Origin: Bog-113 sp965226755
GTDB taxonomy: Bacteria > Acidobacteriota > Terriglobia > Bryobacterales > Bryobacteraceae
Length of the DNA stretch: 64,000 nucleotides
Direction: 5' to 3'
Assembly: GCA_965226755.1 (NCBI GenBank)
Contig: CBDDDT010000004.1
Location: forward strand, 186,001 to 250,000
The notes below the pieces were generated by a model that was not told the origin of the DNA, searched no databases, and saw nothing but the letters and a program-made list of their open reading frames with translations. The position numbers were made by a program, and so were the translations under genes. Positions 52,662 through 62,043 of the stretch are shown one piece after another (within the stretch, counting starts at the first letter, position 1; each line of letters opens with the position of its first letter).

Positions 52662-53774
52662 ATGCGCATACTAGGGCTGCTGTTGGGGATCGGGCTGCTC
52701 GGCGTGGTGGTGTGGGAGATGTTCGAGACGATTATCCTGCCCCGGCGCGTGGAGCGGCGGATTCGGTTGACCCGGTTCTTTTTTCTCGGGACCTGGCTGC
52801 CGTGGCGGGCTTTCGCCGGGCGCATTCAAAGACGGAAGCTGAGAGAAGAGCTGCTCGGGTTCTATGGCCCCGCTTCAGTCCTGTTTCTTTTTGCCGCGTG
52901 GATGCTGGGAATGGTCCTGGCGTACTCCCTGTTGTTCTGGGGATTTGCGTCGCCGCTGCATCTGCTGGAGGGGTTACAGCCCGGGTTCTGGTCGGACGTG
53001 TACTTCAGCGGCGGCACTTTCTTCACCCTGGGTTCGGGAGAAGTGCTGCCGCATGCCGCGGTGGCGCGGGTCATTTCGGTGATCGAAGCGGGCAGCGGGC
53101 TGGGATTTCTGACGGTCGTGGTCGCGTACCTGCCTACGCTTTACGGCGCCTTCTCGACGCGGGAGGTGAATATCTCTCTGCTGGACTCGCGCGCGGGATC
53201 GCCGGCCACGGCGGGCGAACTTCTGCGCCGCCATTCCTTATATGGAGATCTGAGTCATTTGGATAAGTTGCTGGCGGACTGGGAAGACTGGTCGGCACAG
53301 CTCATGGAAAGCCATATTTCTTACCCTGTGCTTTGCTATTTCCGCTCCCAGCACGCGAATCAAAGCTGGCTGGCCGCGCTGTGCTGCATTCTGGATTCGT
53401 GCGCGCTGATCATGAGCGGCGTGGAAGGGGTTTCTCCGTGGCAGGCGCGGCTGACCTTCGCGATCTGCCGCCATGCGCTGGTGGATATTTCCCAAATCTT
53501 TCACCGTGCGCCGGCCCCTGTCTCGACAGACCGATTAGGACCGGCCGAATTCGCGCAGCTCTGCGAAGAACTTGAATTAGCCAATATCCGGATCGGAAAA
53601 ACCCCCGACGCGTCGTCGCGAATGAAACTCCTGCGGGATATGTATGAGCCGTATGCGTTCGCCCTCAGCGAGTTGCTCATGATGCCTCTGCCGCCGTGGA
53701 CCAAGCCCGCGGGCGCGAAGGATAACTGGACCACGAGCGCCTGGAAAACAGGGCATCCGGCATCGTCCCTATAA
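52662..53774 (+). CDS. Two-TM potassium-channel-like protein with unusual filter
   Basis: The 370-residue protein starts with a transmembrane helix (LLLGIGLLGVVVWEMFETIILPRR), has another near 65-90, and then a pore loop SGGTFFTLGSGEVLPH followed by a helix (ARVISVIEAGSGLGFLTVVVAYLP). This matches ion_trans_2 channels, where the filter is usually T-x-G-Y/F-G-D; here it is TLGSGE. The cytoplasmic part (about 170-360) is helical and not a RCK domain. A potassium channel or a relative is likely. alaS follows by 31 bp. Confidence 0.78.
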   Translation: MRILGLLLGIGLLGVVVWEMFETIILPRRVERRIRLTRFFFLGTWLPWRAFAGRIQRRKLREELLGFYGPASVLFLFAAWMLGMVLAYSLLFWGFASPLHLLEGLQPGFWSDVYFSGGTFFTLGSGEVLPHAAVARVISVIEAGSGLGFLTVVVAYLPTLYGAFSTREVNISLLDSRAGSPATAGELLRRHSLYGDLSHLDKLLADWEDWSAQLMESHISYPVLCYFRSQHANQSWLAALCCILDSCALIMSGVEGVSPWQARLTFAICRHALVDISQIFHRAPAPVSTDRLGPAEFAQLCEELELANIRIGKTPDASSRMKLLRDMYEPYAFALSELLMMPLPPWTKPAGAKDNWTTSAWKTGHPASSL

Positions 53775-53805
53775 TTAAAAGCATCCAAACAATTAAAGGA
53801 TCTTC

Positions 53806-56457
53806 GTGACAGGCAACCAGGTTCGACAGAGTTTTCTAGAGTTTTTCGCCGAACGGGGGCACCACGTGGCGCCGAGCTCGTCGCTGGTTCCCGCCAACGA
53901 CGCGACTCTGCTGTTCACGAATGCGGGGATGAACCAGTTTAAGGACGTGTTCCTGGGCTTGGAAACCCGCGACTACCGCCGCGCCGTCAGTTCCCAGAAG
54001 TGCGTCCGCGCCGGCGGAAAGCATAACGATCTGGAGAATGTGGGATACACGCGGCGGCATCACACATTTTTTGAGATGCTGGGAAACTTTTCGTTCGGCG
54101 ATTACTTCAAGGCCGAGGCGATCGAATTCGCATGGCATCTGATTACGCGCGTCTACGGGCTCCCCAAAGAGCGCCTTTACGTCACCGTGTTCCGCGAGGA
54201 TGACGAAGCGGAGCAGTTGTGGCAATCCGTCGCCGGCGTGTCGAAGGATCGGATCTTCCGTCTCGATGAGAAGGACAATTTCTGGCAGATGGGCGAGACG
54301 GGACCATGCGGACCTTGTTCGGAAATTCACTATGACCTGGGCGCGGAAGCGGCCGAGCCGGGGCGTGAGAACGAAGCATTTCCGCTGGATGGGGGCGGCC
54401 GCTTTGTGGAGCTCTGGAACCTGGTTTTTATGCAGTACGACCGGGATTCACAGGGCGTGCTGACCCCCTTGCCGCGCCCCTCGATCGATACCGGAATGGG
54501 ATTGGAGCGGCTCGCGGCGGTGCTGCAAGGCAAGCTGTCGAACTATGACACGGATCTGATTCTTCCCATCGTTCACAGGGCCGCGGATCTCTTCGGAACA
54601 AGCTACGGGGCGGATCCGAAGGTGGATACGGCGTTGCGGATCAACGCGGATCACGCACGGGCGGCGGCGTTTCTGATCCACGACGGCGTGATGCCGTCCA
54701 ACGAAGGGCGCGGATACGTGCTCCGGAAGATCATGCGGCGGGCCATGCGCAATGCGCGGCTGATCGGGCGCGAGCAACCCTATCTCTACGAACTCACCCG
54801 GTTTGTCGCCGAACTGATGCGCCCTGCCTACCCCGAGCTTTTGGAAAGCGAGGGACGCGTGGCCCGGATCGTCAGAGAAGAAGAGCATCGGTACGCCACC
54901 ACGTTCCTGCTCGCGGAAAAGGTTTTCCAGGACGAGGTGAAACTGCTGGGCGGGGGCGAGACGAAAGCGGTGCTTCCGGGCGCCGTGGCCTTCCGTCTTT
55001 ACGACACCTTTGGGTTGGCGCCCGACGAACAGCAGGAGATGGCGCGGGAGCGCGGCATCACGGTTGATGTCGCCGGCTTCGAGCGCGAGATGCAGCAACA
55101 GCGGGAGCGCGCCCGGGCGAGCTGGAAAGGCGCTGAAAAAGCCGTCGCCGCGCAGGTCTGGCAGGAACTGATCGCACAGAACGGACGGACGCGGTTTCTC
55201 GGCTACCAGCAGCTCGATTCGACGTCCCGCGTCTTAGCCCTGGTGGTGGACGGCGCGCGGGTGGATCGCGTGGACGCGGGGGAAACCGCCGAACTGGTTC
55301 TGGATCAAACGCCGTTCTATGCCGAAACGGGCGGACAGGTGGGCGATCGAGGAACCCTGGCCAGTCTCGGAGGAGAAACCGTGGCGCGGGTGGAGACCGC
55401 GTATCCTGTCGTGCCGGGGCTGACAGCGCATCGCATCCTCGCGGTGGCGGCCATCCGGACCGGAGACGAGGTGCGGTGCCATGTGGCGGCGCCGGAGCGC
55501 CATTCCACAATGCGGAACCATACGGCGACGCATCTGCTTCATGCGGCTTTGCGCAACGTGCTGGGGCCGCACGTGAAGCAGGCCGGAAGCGTGGTGGAAC
55601 CGCCACGGCTGCGATTCGATTTCACCCACTATGCCGGGCTGGACCGGGCGGAAGTGGCGGAGGTGGAACGCATCGTGAACGAACAAATTCGCGCGAATGC
55701 GGCGGTGAACACCGATGTTTTGCCGATCGAGCAGGCGCTGGCCACGGGCGCGATGGCTTTGTTCGGAGAAAAATACGGCGACCAGGTCCGCGTGGTTTCG
55801 ATCCCCGGCTTCAGCAAGGAACTGTGCGGCGGGACGCACGTTTCACGCGCGGGCGACATCGGCGTGTTCAAGATCGTGTCCGAAGGCAGCATCTCAACCG
55901 GCGTGCGGCGCATTGAAGCGGTGACTGGGGAAGAAGGCGTAGCTCGTTTCCAGAAAGCGTCGGATGCAGTGAACCGGTTGGCTCAGATGATCCGGGTGGC
56001 GGAGCCGGATCTGGTGGCGCAGGTCGAGAGGACGCTGCAAGAGAACCGCGCGCTGGAACGCCAGGTGGAAGATCTCAAGAACAGAATCGCGCAGGCGTCG
56101 GCAGGCGATCTGGAACGGCAGGCGAGGGAAGTGAATGGCGTGAAGGTGCTGGCGGCGCGCGTGGAAAGCATGGACCGGGCCCAGATGCGGGCATTGGCTG
56201 ACACCTTAAGGAACAAGTGGAAATCGGCCGTGGTAGTGTTGGGCTCTTCGGAAGAAGGGGTGGTTTCGATTGTGGCCGCGGTGACCAAAGACTTGACGTC
56301 GAAGGTGCAAGCGGGCAAATTGGTCTCGCAAGTCGCGCAAGCGGTGGGCGGCAAGGGGGGCGGCCGGCCCGATCTGGCTGAAGGCGGCGGGAAAAACCCG
56401 GAAGCGCTGAACGGGGCGCTGGAAGCTGTGCGGACTCAGGTGCAAGGCGCCCTCTAG
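53806..56457 (+). CDS. alaS: Alanyl-tRNA synthetase
   Basis: 883 residues, full length. Class II motifs occur early (FTNAGMNQFKDVFLG, SQKCVRAGGKHNDLENVGYTRRHHTFFEMLGNFSFG), then the tRNA-binding NEGRGYVLRKIMRRAMRNARLIG, the editing domain HxxxH-type NHTATHLLHAALR and CGGTHVSRAGDIG, and the DHHA1 C-terminal domain (GGKGGGRPDLAEGGG). It charges tRNA-Ala and clears Ser/Gly mischarging. The start is GTG at 53806 with AAAGGA five bases upstream. Confidence 0.99.
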   Translation: MTGNQVRQSFLEFFAERGHHVAPSSSLVPANDATLLFTNAGMNQFKDVFLGLETRDYRRAVSSQKCVRAGGKHNDLENVGYTRRHHTFFEMLGNFSFGDYFKAEAIEFAWHLITRVYGLPKERLYVTVFREDDEAEQLWQSVAGVSKDRIFRLDEKDNFWQMGETGPCGPCSEIHYDLGAEAAEPGRENEAFPLDGGGRFVELWNLVFMQYDRDSQGVLTPLPRPSIDTGMGLERLAAVLQGKLSNYDTDLILPIVHRAADLFGTSYGADPKVDTALRINADHARAAAFLIHDGVMPSNEGRGYVLRKIMRRAMRNARLIGREQPYLYELTRFVAELMRPAYPELLESEGRVARIVREEEHRYATTFLLAEKVFQDEVKLLGGGETKAVLPGAVAFRLYDTFGLAPDEQQEMARERGITVDVAGFEREMQQQRERARASWKGAEKAVAAQVWQELIAQNGRTRFLGYQQLDSTSRVLALVVDGARVDRVDAGETAELVLDQTPFYAETGGQVGDRGTLASLGGETVARVETAYPVVPGLTAHRILAVAAIRTGDEVRCHVAAPERHSTMRNHTATHLLHAALRNVLGPHVKQAGSVVEPPRLRFDFTHYAGLDRAEVAEVERIVNEQIRANAAVNTDVLPIEQALATGAMALFGEKYGDQVRVVSIPGFSKELCGGTHVSRAGDIGVFKIVSEGSISTGVRRIEAVTGEEGVARFQKASDAVNRLAQMIRVAEPDLVAQVERTLQENRALERQVEDLKNRIAQASAGDLERQAREVNGVKVLAARVESMDRAQMRALADTLRNKWKSAVVVLGSSEEGVVSIVAAVTKDLTSKVQAGKLVSQVAQAVGGKGGGRPDLAEGGGKNPEALNGALEAVRTQVQGAL

Positions 56458-56464
56458 GCTGAAA

Positions 56465-57445
56465 ATGCAAGTCTGGGACGCCATTGTGATCGGGGCCGGC
56501 CCAACGGGTCTCGCATGCGGAATCGAACTGAAGCGGCGCGGATGTTCCGCATTAATTATCGATAAAGGCTGCGTCGTCAATTCGATTTATAACTATCCGA
56601 CCAACCTCGTCTTTTTTACGACCCCGGAACTCCTCGAGATCGGAGAGATTCCGATGACCAGTCTGAACGAGAAGCCGAATCGGACGGAGGCGCTGAAGTA
56701 CTACCGGCGGGTGGCGGACCATTTCAAGCTGGATGTGCACCAGTACGAGAACGTGGACGGGATCAAGGGTTCCGACGGCGACTTTGAGGTAGTGACGACC
56801 GACCGTTACGGCGGCGGCCACTCTTATCGATCGCGTAAGGTCGTGCTCGCGACGGGTTATTACGACGTCGCCAACCGGCTCGGCGCGCCCGGAGAGGATC
56901 TGCCGAAGGTGATGCATTACTACAAGGAGCCGCATCCCTATTACAACCAGGACGTGATTGTGATCGGAGCGAAGAATTCGGCGGCCATCTGCGCCCTGGA
57001 ACTCTACTGGACAGGAGCGCGAGTCACTTTGATACATCGCGGTCCCGGGATTCATCACCATGTGAAGTACTGGATCAAGCCGAATATTGAAAATCGGATC
57101 AAGATGGGAGAGATCAAGGCGTACTTCGAGTCGGAGGTGACGCGAATTCACGAGAACTCGGTAGAGATTGCGACACCGGGGGGTCCGGTTTCGGTGGCGA
57201 ACGACTTCGTATTTGCGCTGGTGGGCTACCGGCCGGACCTGGAGTTCCTCGAAGCCAACGGTATTCGCTTGGAAAGTACTACGCTTCGACCACGCACCAA
57301 CCCGGAAACGCTTGAAAGCGAGCGGGCCGGAGTGTATCTGGCGGGGGTGATCGTGGCGGGCATGCACACAAACGAAATCTTCATTGAAAATGGACGTTTT
57401 CATGGTCAAAGGATCGGCGAAAGCATAGCCGCGGAAGTGCGCTGA
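56465..57445 (+). CDS. ypdA: YpdA-family flavoprotein, putative bacillithiol disulfide reductase
   Basis: The 326-residue FAD/NAD(P)H protein begins with AIVIGAGPTGLACGIELKRRG (FAD Rossmann motif). It has the YpdA traits KGCVVNSIYNYPTNLVFFTTPELLEIG with a single cysteine, VVLATGYYD, a second Rossmann motif VIVIGAKNSAAICALEL, and AGVIVAGMHTNEIFIENGRFHG. YpdA/Bdr reduces bacillithiol disulfide, so this organism may use bacillithiol as its low-molecular-weight thiol. It lies seven bases after alaS. Confidence 0.9.
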   Translation: MQVWDAIVIGAGPTGLACGIELKRRGCSALIIDKGCVVNSIYNYPTNLVFFTTPELLEIGEIPMTSLNEKPNRTEALKYYRRVADHFKLDVHQYENVDGIKGSDGDFEVVTTDRYGGGHSYRSRKVVLATGYYDVANRLGAPGEDLPKVMHYYKEPHPYYNQDVIVIGAKNSAAICALELYWTGARVTLIHRGPGIHHHVKYWIKPNIENRIKMGEIKAYFESEVTRIHENSVEIATPGGPVSVANDFVFALVGYRPDLEFLEANGIRLESTTLRPRTNPETLESERAGVYLAGVIVAGMHTNEIFIENGRFHGQRIGESIAAEVR

Positions 57446-57580
57446 CATTTGTTCACGAACTTTGGCCCTTTTCCGGTACTCTTCCCGCATATGGAAATAG
57501 GGCAACTGGCCCAAAAGTTGCATACATCTGAAACCTGAGTGGCTTCGTTTGTATCAGAAGATATAGGGTGAGGGAGACTT

Positions 57581-57832
57581 ATGCTGGACGTTTTAATGAA
57601 TATGTTTTTCGGGTGCAGTCACAAGAAAACCAGCTTTCCGTTGACGCCTTCCCGGCGTACTGGATTTGCGGCGAGTAATTTTTCGGGGCAGAAGCGCAAT
57701 GGCACGTACGTAGTGTGTTTGGATTGCGGTAAAGAGTTCGATTACAACTGGAAAGACATGCGAGTCGGAGAGCCCGTGCGAGCAGGCGCGCCCGCCTTGG
57801 CCGCCGAAGAGTCTTTTTCAGTGGTGAAGTAG
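57581..57832 (+). CDS. Small cysteine-containing conserved protein
   Basis: 83 residues: MNMFFGCSHKKTSFPLTP, then GTYVVCLDCGKEFDYNWKDMRVG. A Cys-x-His and a CxxC could bind zinc together. I have seen this combination as a short conserved protein of unknown role. GGGAG precedes the ATG. It faces the hybrid kinase gene convergently. Confidence 0.65.
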   Translation: MLDVLMNMFFGCSHKKTSFPLTPSRRTGFAASNFSGQKRNGTYVVCLDCGKEFDYNWKDMRVGEPVRAGAPALAAEESFSVVK

Positions 57833-57856
57833 TTTCAGGCAAGCGCGCAGCCGCTT

Positions 57857-60460
57857 TTATTCGGAGTTTCCGGAGAAATTCGTCCCGCCGAGCACTTGTT
57901 GGACGAGTTCAGCCAACTTCCGCGTCGTATACGGTTTTTGGAGAAATCCGGCGAGAGCTTTCCCGGTGAATCGCTGAACCGCGGACACTTCGTTGAATCC
58001 ACTCGACAAGACCACTTTTATCTGAGGAAGAAAGCTGTGAATCTGGCGCAACGTTTCCTCGCCGGACATGACCGGCATGGTGAGGTCGAGCAGTACAAGG
58101 GACACGTTCTCGCCCAACTCTCGCAGTAAATCCACTCCTTCTCGCCCGTTCTCGGCAAGCACGACCGTGTATCCGTAGCTTTCAAGCGATGCCTTGGTCG
58201 TACGGCGCACGATTTCCTCATCGTCGATCACGAGTATCGTCGCGGATCCAGTCAGCACAACCGGCGGTTCGGGGGCCTCAGCTACGACGGGCGCGCTCTC
58301 CGTCGTCGGCAGTAAAACCTTGAAAGTAGTCCCCAGCCCGGGCGTGCTGTACACGTTCAACGAGCCCTTGTGTCCGCGTACGATGCCGAGAACCGCGGCC
58401 AATCCCAGTCCCCGGCCGGTGAACTTCGTCGTGAAGAACGGGTCGAAGATCCGCGCGAGCGTCGCTTCGTCCATGCCGCTGCCCGTGTCGTAAACTTCCA
58501 AATACACGTATTTTCCGGGCTGTATCTCGCCCCCTTTGAGGGTCTGGCGGATATAATTTTCGTCAATTTCGTGCAAACCCGTGGAGATCACGACTGATCC
58601 GTTTTCGCCTTCGGGGATCGCTTCGGCTCCATTTATAACGAGATTCATCACCAGCTGCTGCAACTGGCTGATGTCGCCAAGAACATAAGGCAAGTGCGGG
58701 GTCATTGCGAAGCGAAGCTGGGCGTTGCGCGGAATCGACATCCGGACGAGGGAACCGATCTTCTCCACCAGATCGGAAAGATCGAGAGGCTCCATGACGA
58801 AACGGCCTTTACCGGCGTAAGCGAGGAGCTGCCGCGTGAGGTGAGCCGCGCGCTCGCTGGCTGCCACGACATCGCCCAGAGTCCCGCGGGCCGGGTTTTC
58901 TTGAGGAATCAATTCCGCCGCGAGGCTGGCGTTTCCCAGAATGCCGGTGAGCAGATTATTAAAATCGTGAGCGATTCCGCCGGCCAGCACGCCCAGACTC
59001 TCGAGCTTCGCCGATTGACGCATGCTCTCTTCGATCGCCTTGCGCTCGGTAATTTCTTCCCAGATACCGCCCGCGCCCACAATCTGATCGTTGATGCGAA
59101 TCGGATAATAGTTGATGATCCAGGTGCGGAGCTTGCCGGGCATGGCCGCGGTCATGCCGGTCACCTCCGTGCCGATGGCCGACACGCCTTCATGAACGAC
59201 CTTCCGGAAGGACTCGGCGATTTCAGGCTGCATCCGCGGCAGAATTTCGTCCAGAGTTTTGCCGATGTGCTCGGCGGCCGGGAATCCGTTGCTCGCCGCC
59301 AGCGCCCGATTCACGCGAAGGCACCGTAGTCCGCGATCCCAAACGCCGAAACCGACTGGCGCGTTTTCGAAGAACGTGTCGAGGAAAACGCGCGCCTCCT
59401 CCACCTCCGCCTGAAGCCTCCGGCGTTCGCCCTCCGCGTTCCTTTCTTCGGTCACGTCGCTGAAGTACACGGTGAAACCTGCATTGACGGCCGGGAAAAA
59501 ACGCAAATGAAACCACTTGGCGTAACGCGGGATGAATTCTTCCGCGGTGATGCTGGACCGCTCACCGGGCAGGCTCTCCAGAACGCGGGCGATCGCCGGG
59601 GCGTTGGACGCCCCTAACACCTCGAAAGCGGCCTTGCCGATAAGTTGGTCCCGCCCGGCGCCCAGTATGCGTTGGGCCGCGGGATTGCCGTAAATCAGTC
59701 CTGCCTCGCCGTTAAAAGCGCAGAAGCCGTCCTGGACGCTCTCGAGGATATTGGTGCGCTCGGTCAGTTCGCGGCTGAGTTGCTCATTCAGGACGCGGAT
59801 CGATTCCTGGTCGAGCGCGCGGCGGCGGCTTTCCCGGTCGATGCGGAGGCCGGCGAAGGCCAGGACCAGAAGCAGCACGAGATCGCCCACGGTGCTGACC
59901 AGGAACGTTTTCCGCGCGGCGCGCTGCGCCCCGGCATTTTGGAGGGCCAGCACCGCGCGCTCGGAAGAGCGGATCTCGAGCATGAGGGAGGAGATCCGGT
60001 TCATCGTCTCTTCCCCGCGGTCGTCACTCAGGAGCGCTAAAGCGGCGTCGTTCTGGTTCGCGTTCGAAAGGTCGATCATGCGCTGCAATTCCCGCAGCTT
60101 CGCTTCAATCAGGCCGCGGACTTCCTTCAGCCGAGCCTGCTGCTGCGGCGCTGGAAGGCTCAGCCGTTCCACGTCTAGCAGTTCACCGGGGATTCGCGGC
60201 ACAACTTCCCGATAAGGACGAAGGTACTCTGTGCGGCGCGTTAGAAGGAAGCCGCGCTGGGCGGATTCCGCGCGGCGGATGTCAATCAGAAGATTCGTCC
60301 AGGGAAACAGGAACTGGCGAGTGCGGACCGCTTCGGCGTCCTGGAGTTCGTACCCACGAATGCTGCGGTAACTGAGAGTCTCACTCAGCAGGATAATCGG
60401 AAGCGCGAGCAGGACAAGCAAAGTCTGCCGCCGCATTCCGCTGGGGATACGGAGTCGCAT
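57857..60460 (-). CDS. Hybrid sensor histidine kinase with CHASE3, two PAS and receiver domains
   Basis: 867 residues. A transmembrane helix (about 12-27), a CHASE3-type sensor (about 35-183, with LIDIRRAESAQRGFLLT), and a second helix (about 186-206). Two PAS domains (about 233-340 and 356-475), then HisKA with GGIAHDFNNLLTGILG (His498) and a HATPase domain (LVMNLVINGAEAIPEG, GSGMDEATL, GLGLAAVLGIV). A C-terminal receiver has ILVIDDEEIVRR and LVLLDLTMPVMSG. It lies 42 bp after the amine-oxidase-like gene, possibly the last gene of that operon. Confidence 0.93.
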   Translation of the reverse strand: MRLRIPSGMRRQTLLVLLALPIILLSETLSYRSIRGYELQDAEAVRTRQFLFPWTNLLIDIRRAESAQRGFLLTRRTEYLRPYREVVPRIPGELLDVERLSLPAPQQQARLKEVRGLIEAKLRELQRMIDLSNANQNDAALALLSDDRGEETMNRISSLMLEIRSSERAVLALQNAGAQRAARKTFLVSTVGDLVLLLVLAFAGLRIDRESRRRALDQESIRVLNEQLSRELTERTNILESVQDGFCAFNGEAGLIYGNPAAQRILGAGRDQLIGKAAFEVLGASNAPAIARVLESLPGERSSITAEEFIPRYAKWFHLRFFPAVNAGFTVYFSDVTEERNAEGERRRLQAEVEEARVFLDTFFENAPVGFGVWDRGLRCLRVNRALAASNGFPAAEHIGKTLDEILPRMQPEIAESFRKVVHEGVSAIGTEVTGMTAAMPGKLRTWIINYYPIRINDQIVGAGGIWEEITERKAIEESMRQSAKLESLGVLAGGIAHDFNNLLTGILGNASLAAELIPQENPARGTLGDVVAASERAAHLTRQLLAYAGKGRFVMEPLDLSDLVEKIGSLVRMSIPRNAQLRFAMTPHLPYVLGDISQLQQLVMNLVINGAEAIPEGENGSVVISTGLHEIDENYIRQTLKGGEIQPGKYVYLEVYDTGSGMDEATLARIFDPFFTTKFTGRGLGLAAVLGIVRGHKGSLNVYSTPGLGTTFKVLLPTTESAPVVAEAPEPPVVLTGSATILVIDDEEIVRRTTKASLESYGYTVVLAENGREGVDLLRELGENVSLVLLDLTMPVMSGEETLRQIHSFLPQIKVVLSSGFNEVSAVQRFTGKALAGFLQKPYTTRKLAELVQQVLGGTNFSGNSE

Positions 60461-60502
60461 CTATCGTCCACTCTCACTATAGGAGAGCGTCGATCCGGCT
60501 GT

Positions 60503-61729
60503 TTAGGTAACCAGGCGAAGGTCTCGCAGGATGACTTCCGCGGTGCGCCTGCCGGAGCTCATCGCGCCGTTGATTGAGGCGTTGTCGCGGTGGTCTCCAC
60601 AGACGAATAGATGGGGACCGACACGCACGGGCCGGCGCGGAGGCTCCAGCGCCGGCGGCGCTTGCTCGGGTTGGGCTTGCGCAATGAAGTATCGGCGAAG
60701 AAAAGTCCACTGCGCGGCGGAAGGCCCGAACCAATCCGCCAGTTGAGCGCGGACGATAGATTCGGAGTGAACGGAAACAGATTCCAGCACGGTTGCGGAC
60801 AGAAGAGCATGGCCGGGCGGTGCGTAGCAGGGCGCGACGTTGCTGATGACGCAGCAGTTGTTGATGGGTCCGAAGCCGTCGCCGTTCAGAAATAAAATGG
60901 GCTCGGGAGTGGGCGGATGCCCCATGGCGAAGTAGTAGCACCAAACACCGCGGGCGGCCGCCGGTTGGCTTCCCCCGAGCAGACGCACGGCTTCGGAACC
61001 GTCGGTCGCGATCACGATCACCGAAGAATCGAGATCTTCCAGCCGGTTGACCGCCGAGTCCAGGCGAATCGTGCCGGGCGGCAGGCTTCGGGCGAGCTGT
61101 TCAGGAATAGCGGCCATGCCCCGCGCCGGCACGGCGATGTCGCCTTCGGCCAGCATGCGGAAGACGAAATCGAAAGCGCGGCTGGATGTGCGCAGTTCCG
61201 CTTCGAGGAAGATGCCGCCGAAGAACGGACGGAAAAACCGGTCGATCATGGCCGCGCTGAAGCCTGCTCCGGCGAGCCGCTCGCGCGTGGTCACTTCATG
61301 GCGCGCAAAGAGCTGATCCAGCGAATACTGGGCAAGGGACATGCGTAAACGCGCGATGCGGAATTTATCCGCGAGAGAACCGATGGGCGAAAGAATGGTT
61401 GGAATCGCGCTTCCGGGCGCGCGGAATGGATCAGCCAGGCGGTGAAAACGGCCTTCGAACCGGACCATCGCTCCGGGGAAAAACGTCTTCAGCTCCAGGG
61501 CGGGGTAGTCCAGGACACGCCGGCTTTCCGGGTACGCGGTAAGGAGCACCTGGAAGCCTCGGTCCAGCAGAAATCCCTCGAACACATCGGTGGCTACACG
61601 GCCGCCGGCCCGGTCGGAAGCTTCGAGAACGACAACTTCGACTCCCGCACCAGCCCCGGCGTGCGCGAGTTCTCGGGCGCAGCAGAGACCGGCGAGACCC
61701 GCGCCGACCACCGTTACGCGGTGGGCCAT
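60503..61729 (-). CDS. FAD-dependent oxidoreductase (amine oxidase/phytoene desaturase-like)
   Basis: The 408-residue protein starts MAHRVTVVGAGLAGLCCARELAHAG with a GxGxxG dinucleotide fold, then VVLEASDRAGGRVATD (FAD contacts) and FLLDRGFQVLLTAYPESRRVL, and ends LFVCGDHRDNASINGAMSSGRRTAEVIL (FAD end motif). ATG 61729 is chosen because the upstream part of the open frame is arginine-rich noise. It overlaps the VOC gene by 16 bases. Substrate unknown. Confidence 0.9.
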   Translation of the reverse strand: MAHRVTVVGAGLAGLCCARELAHAGAGAGVEVVVLEASDRAGGRVATDVFEGFLLDRGFQVLLTAYPESRRVLDYPALELKTFFPGAMVRFEGRFHRLADPFRAPGSAIPTILSPIGSLADKFRIARLRMSLAQYSLDQLFARHEVTTRERLAGAGFSAAMIDRFFRPFFGGIFLEAELRTSSRAFDFVFRMLAEGDIAVPARGMAAIPEQLARSLPPGTIRLDSAVNRLEDLDSSVIVIATDGSEAVRLLGGSQPAAARGVWCYYFAMGHPPTPEPILFLNGDGFGPINNCCVISNVAPCYAPPGHALLSATVLESVSVHSESIVRAQLADWFGPSAAQWTFLRRYFIAQAQPEQAPPALEPPRRPVRVGPHLFVCGDHRDNASINGAMSSGRRTAEVILRDLRLVT

Positions 61730-62043
61730 GAGGAATTGGGCATCGAATCGGCGGCGAGAATTTCGACCGCGTTGCCGCCCGGATCCTGAACGTAGCACGA
61801 GCGCGTTCCGTCGCGATGCGTCTTCAGGCTCCCGAAACGCTCCGCATCTTCGCTGACCAGCCCGAGGTGGGCGGGATGCTGATCCGGAACCACGAGCGCG
61901 AGCCGCAGGTTGGCGAATCCCAGAAGAGCCCAGGTTTCGTCCTGGTAGCGAATGTCGCACCGGAATGTGCGCGTGTACCATTCGACTGCTTCGCTGACGT
62001 TCGTCACCGGGATAGCTACATGATCGATCGCGTCGAGCTTCAT
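61714..62043 (-). CDS. VOC/glyoxalase family protein
   Basis: 109 residues. MKLDAIDHVAIPVTNVSEAVEWYTRTFRCD is the canonical start; WALLGFANLRLALV and CYVQDPGGNAVEILAAD carry the metal-site strand with glutamate. It is half of a glyoxalase-like barrel and should dimerise. The role is unknown; it is encoded between two flavoprotein genes with 4- and 16-base overlaps. Confidence 0.9.
   Translation of the reverse strand: MKLDAIDHVAIPVTNVSEAVEWYTRTFRCDIRYQDETWALLGFANLRLALVVPDQHPAHLGLVSEDAERFGSLKTHRDGTRSCYVQDPGGNAVEILAADSMPNSSWPTA

Noticed and set aside
61730..61981. Longer N-terminus of the FAD oxidoreductase (492 residues)
   Set aside because: The extra 84 residues are arginine-rich antisense-like sequence inside the VOC gene, and the GxGxxG fold starts at the ATG at 61729.
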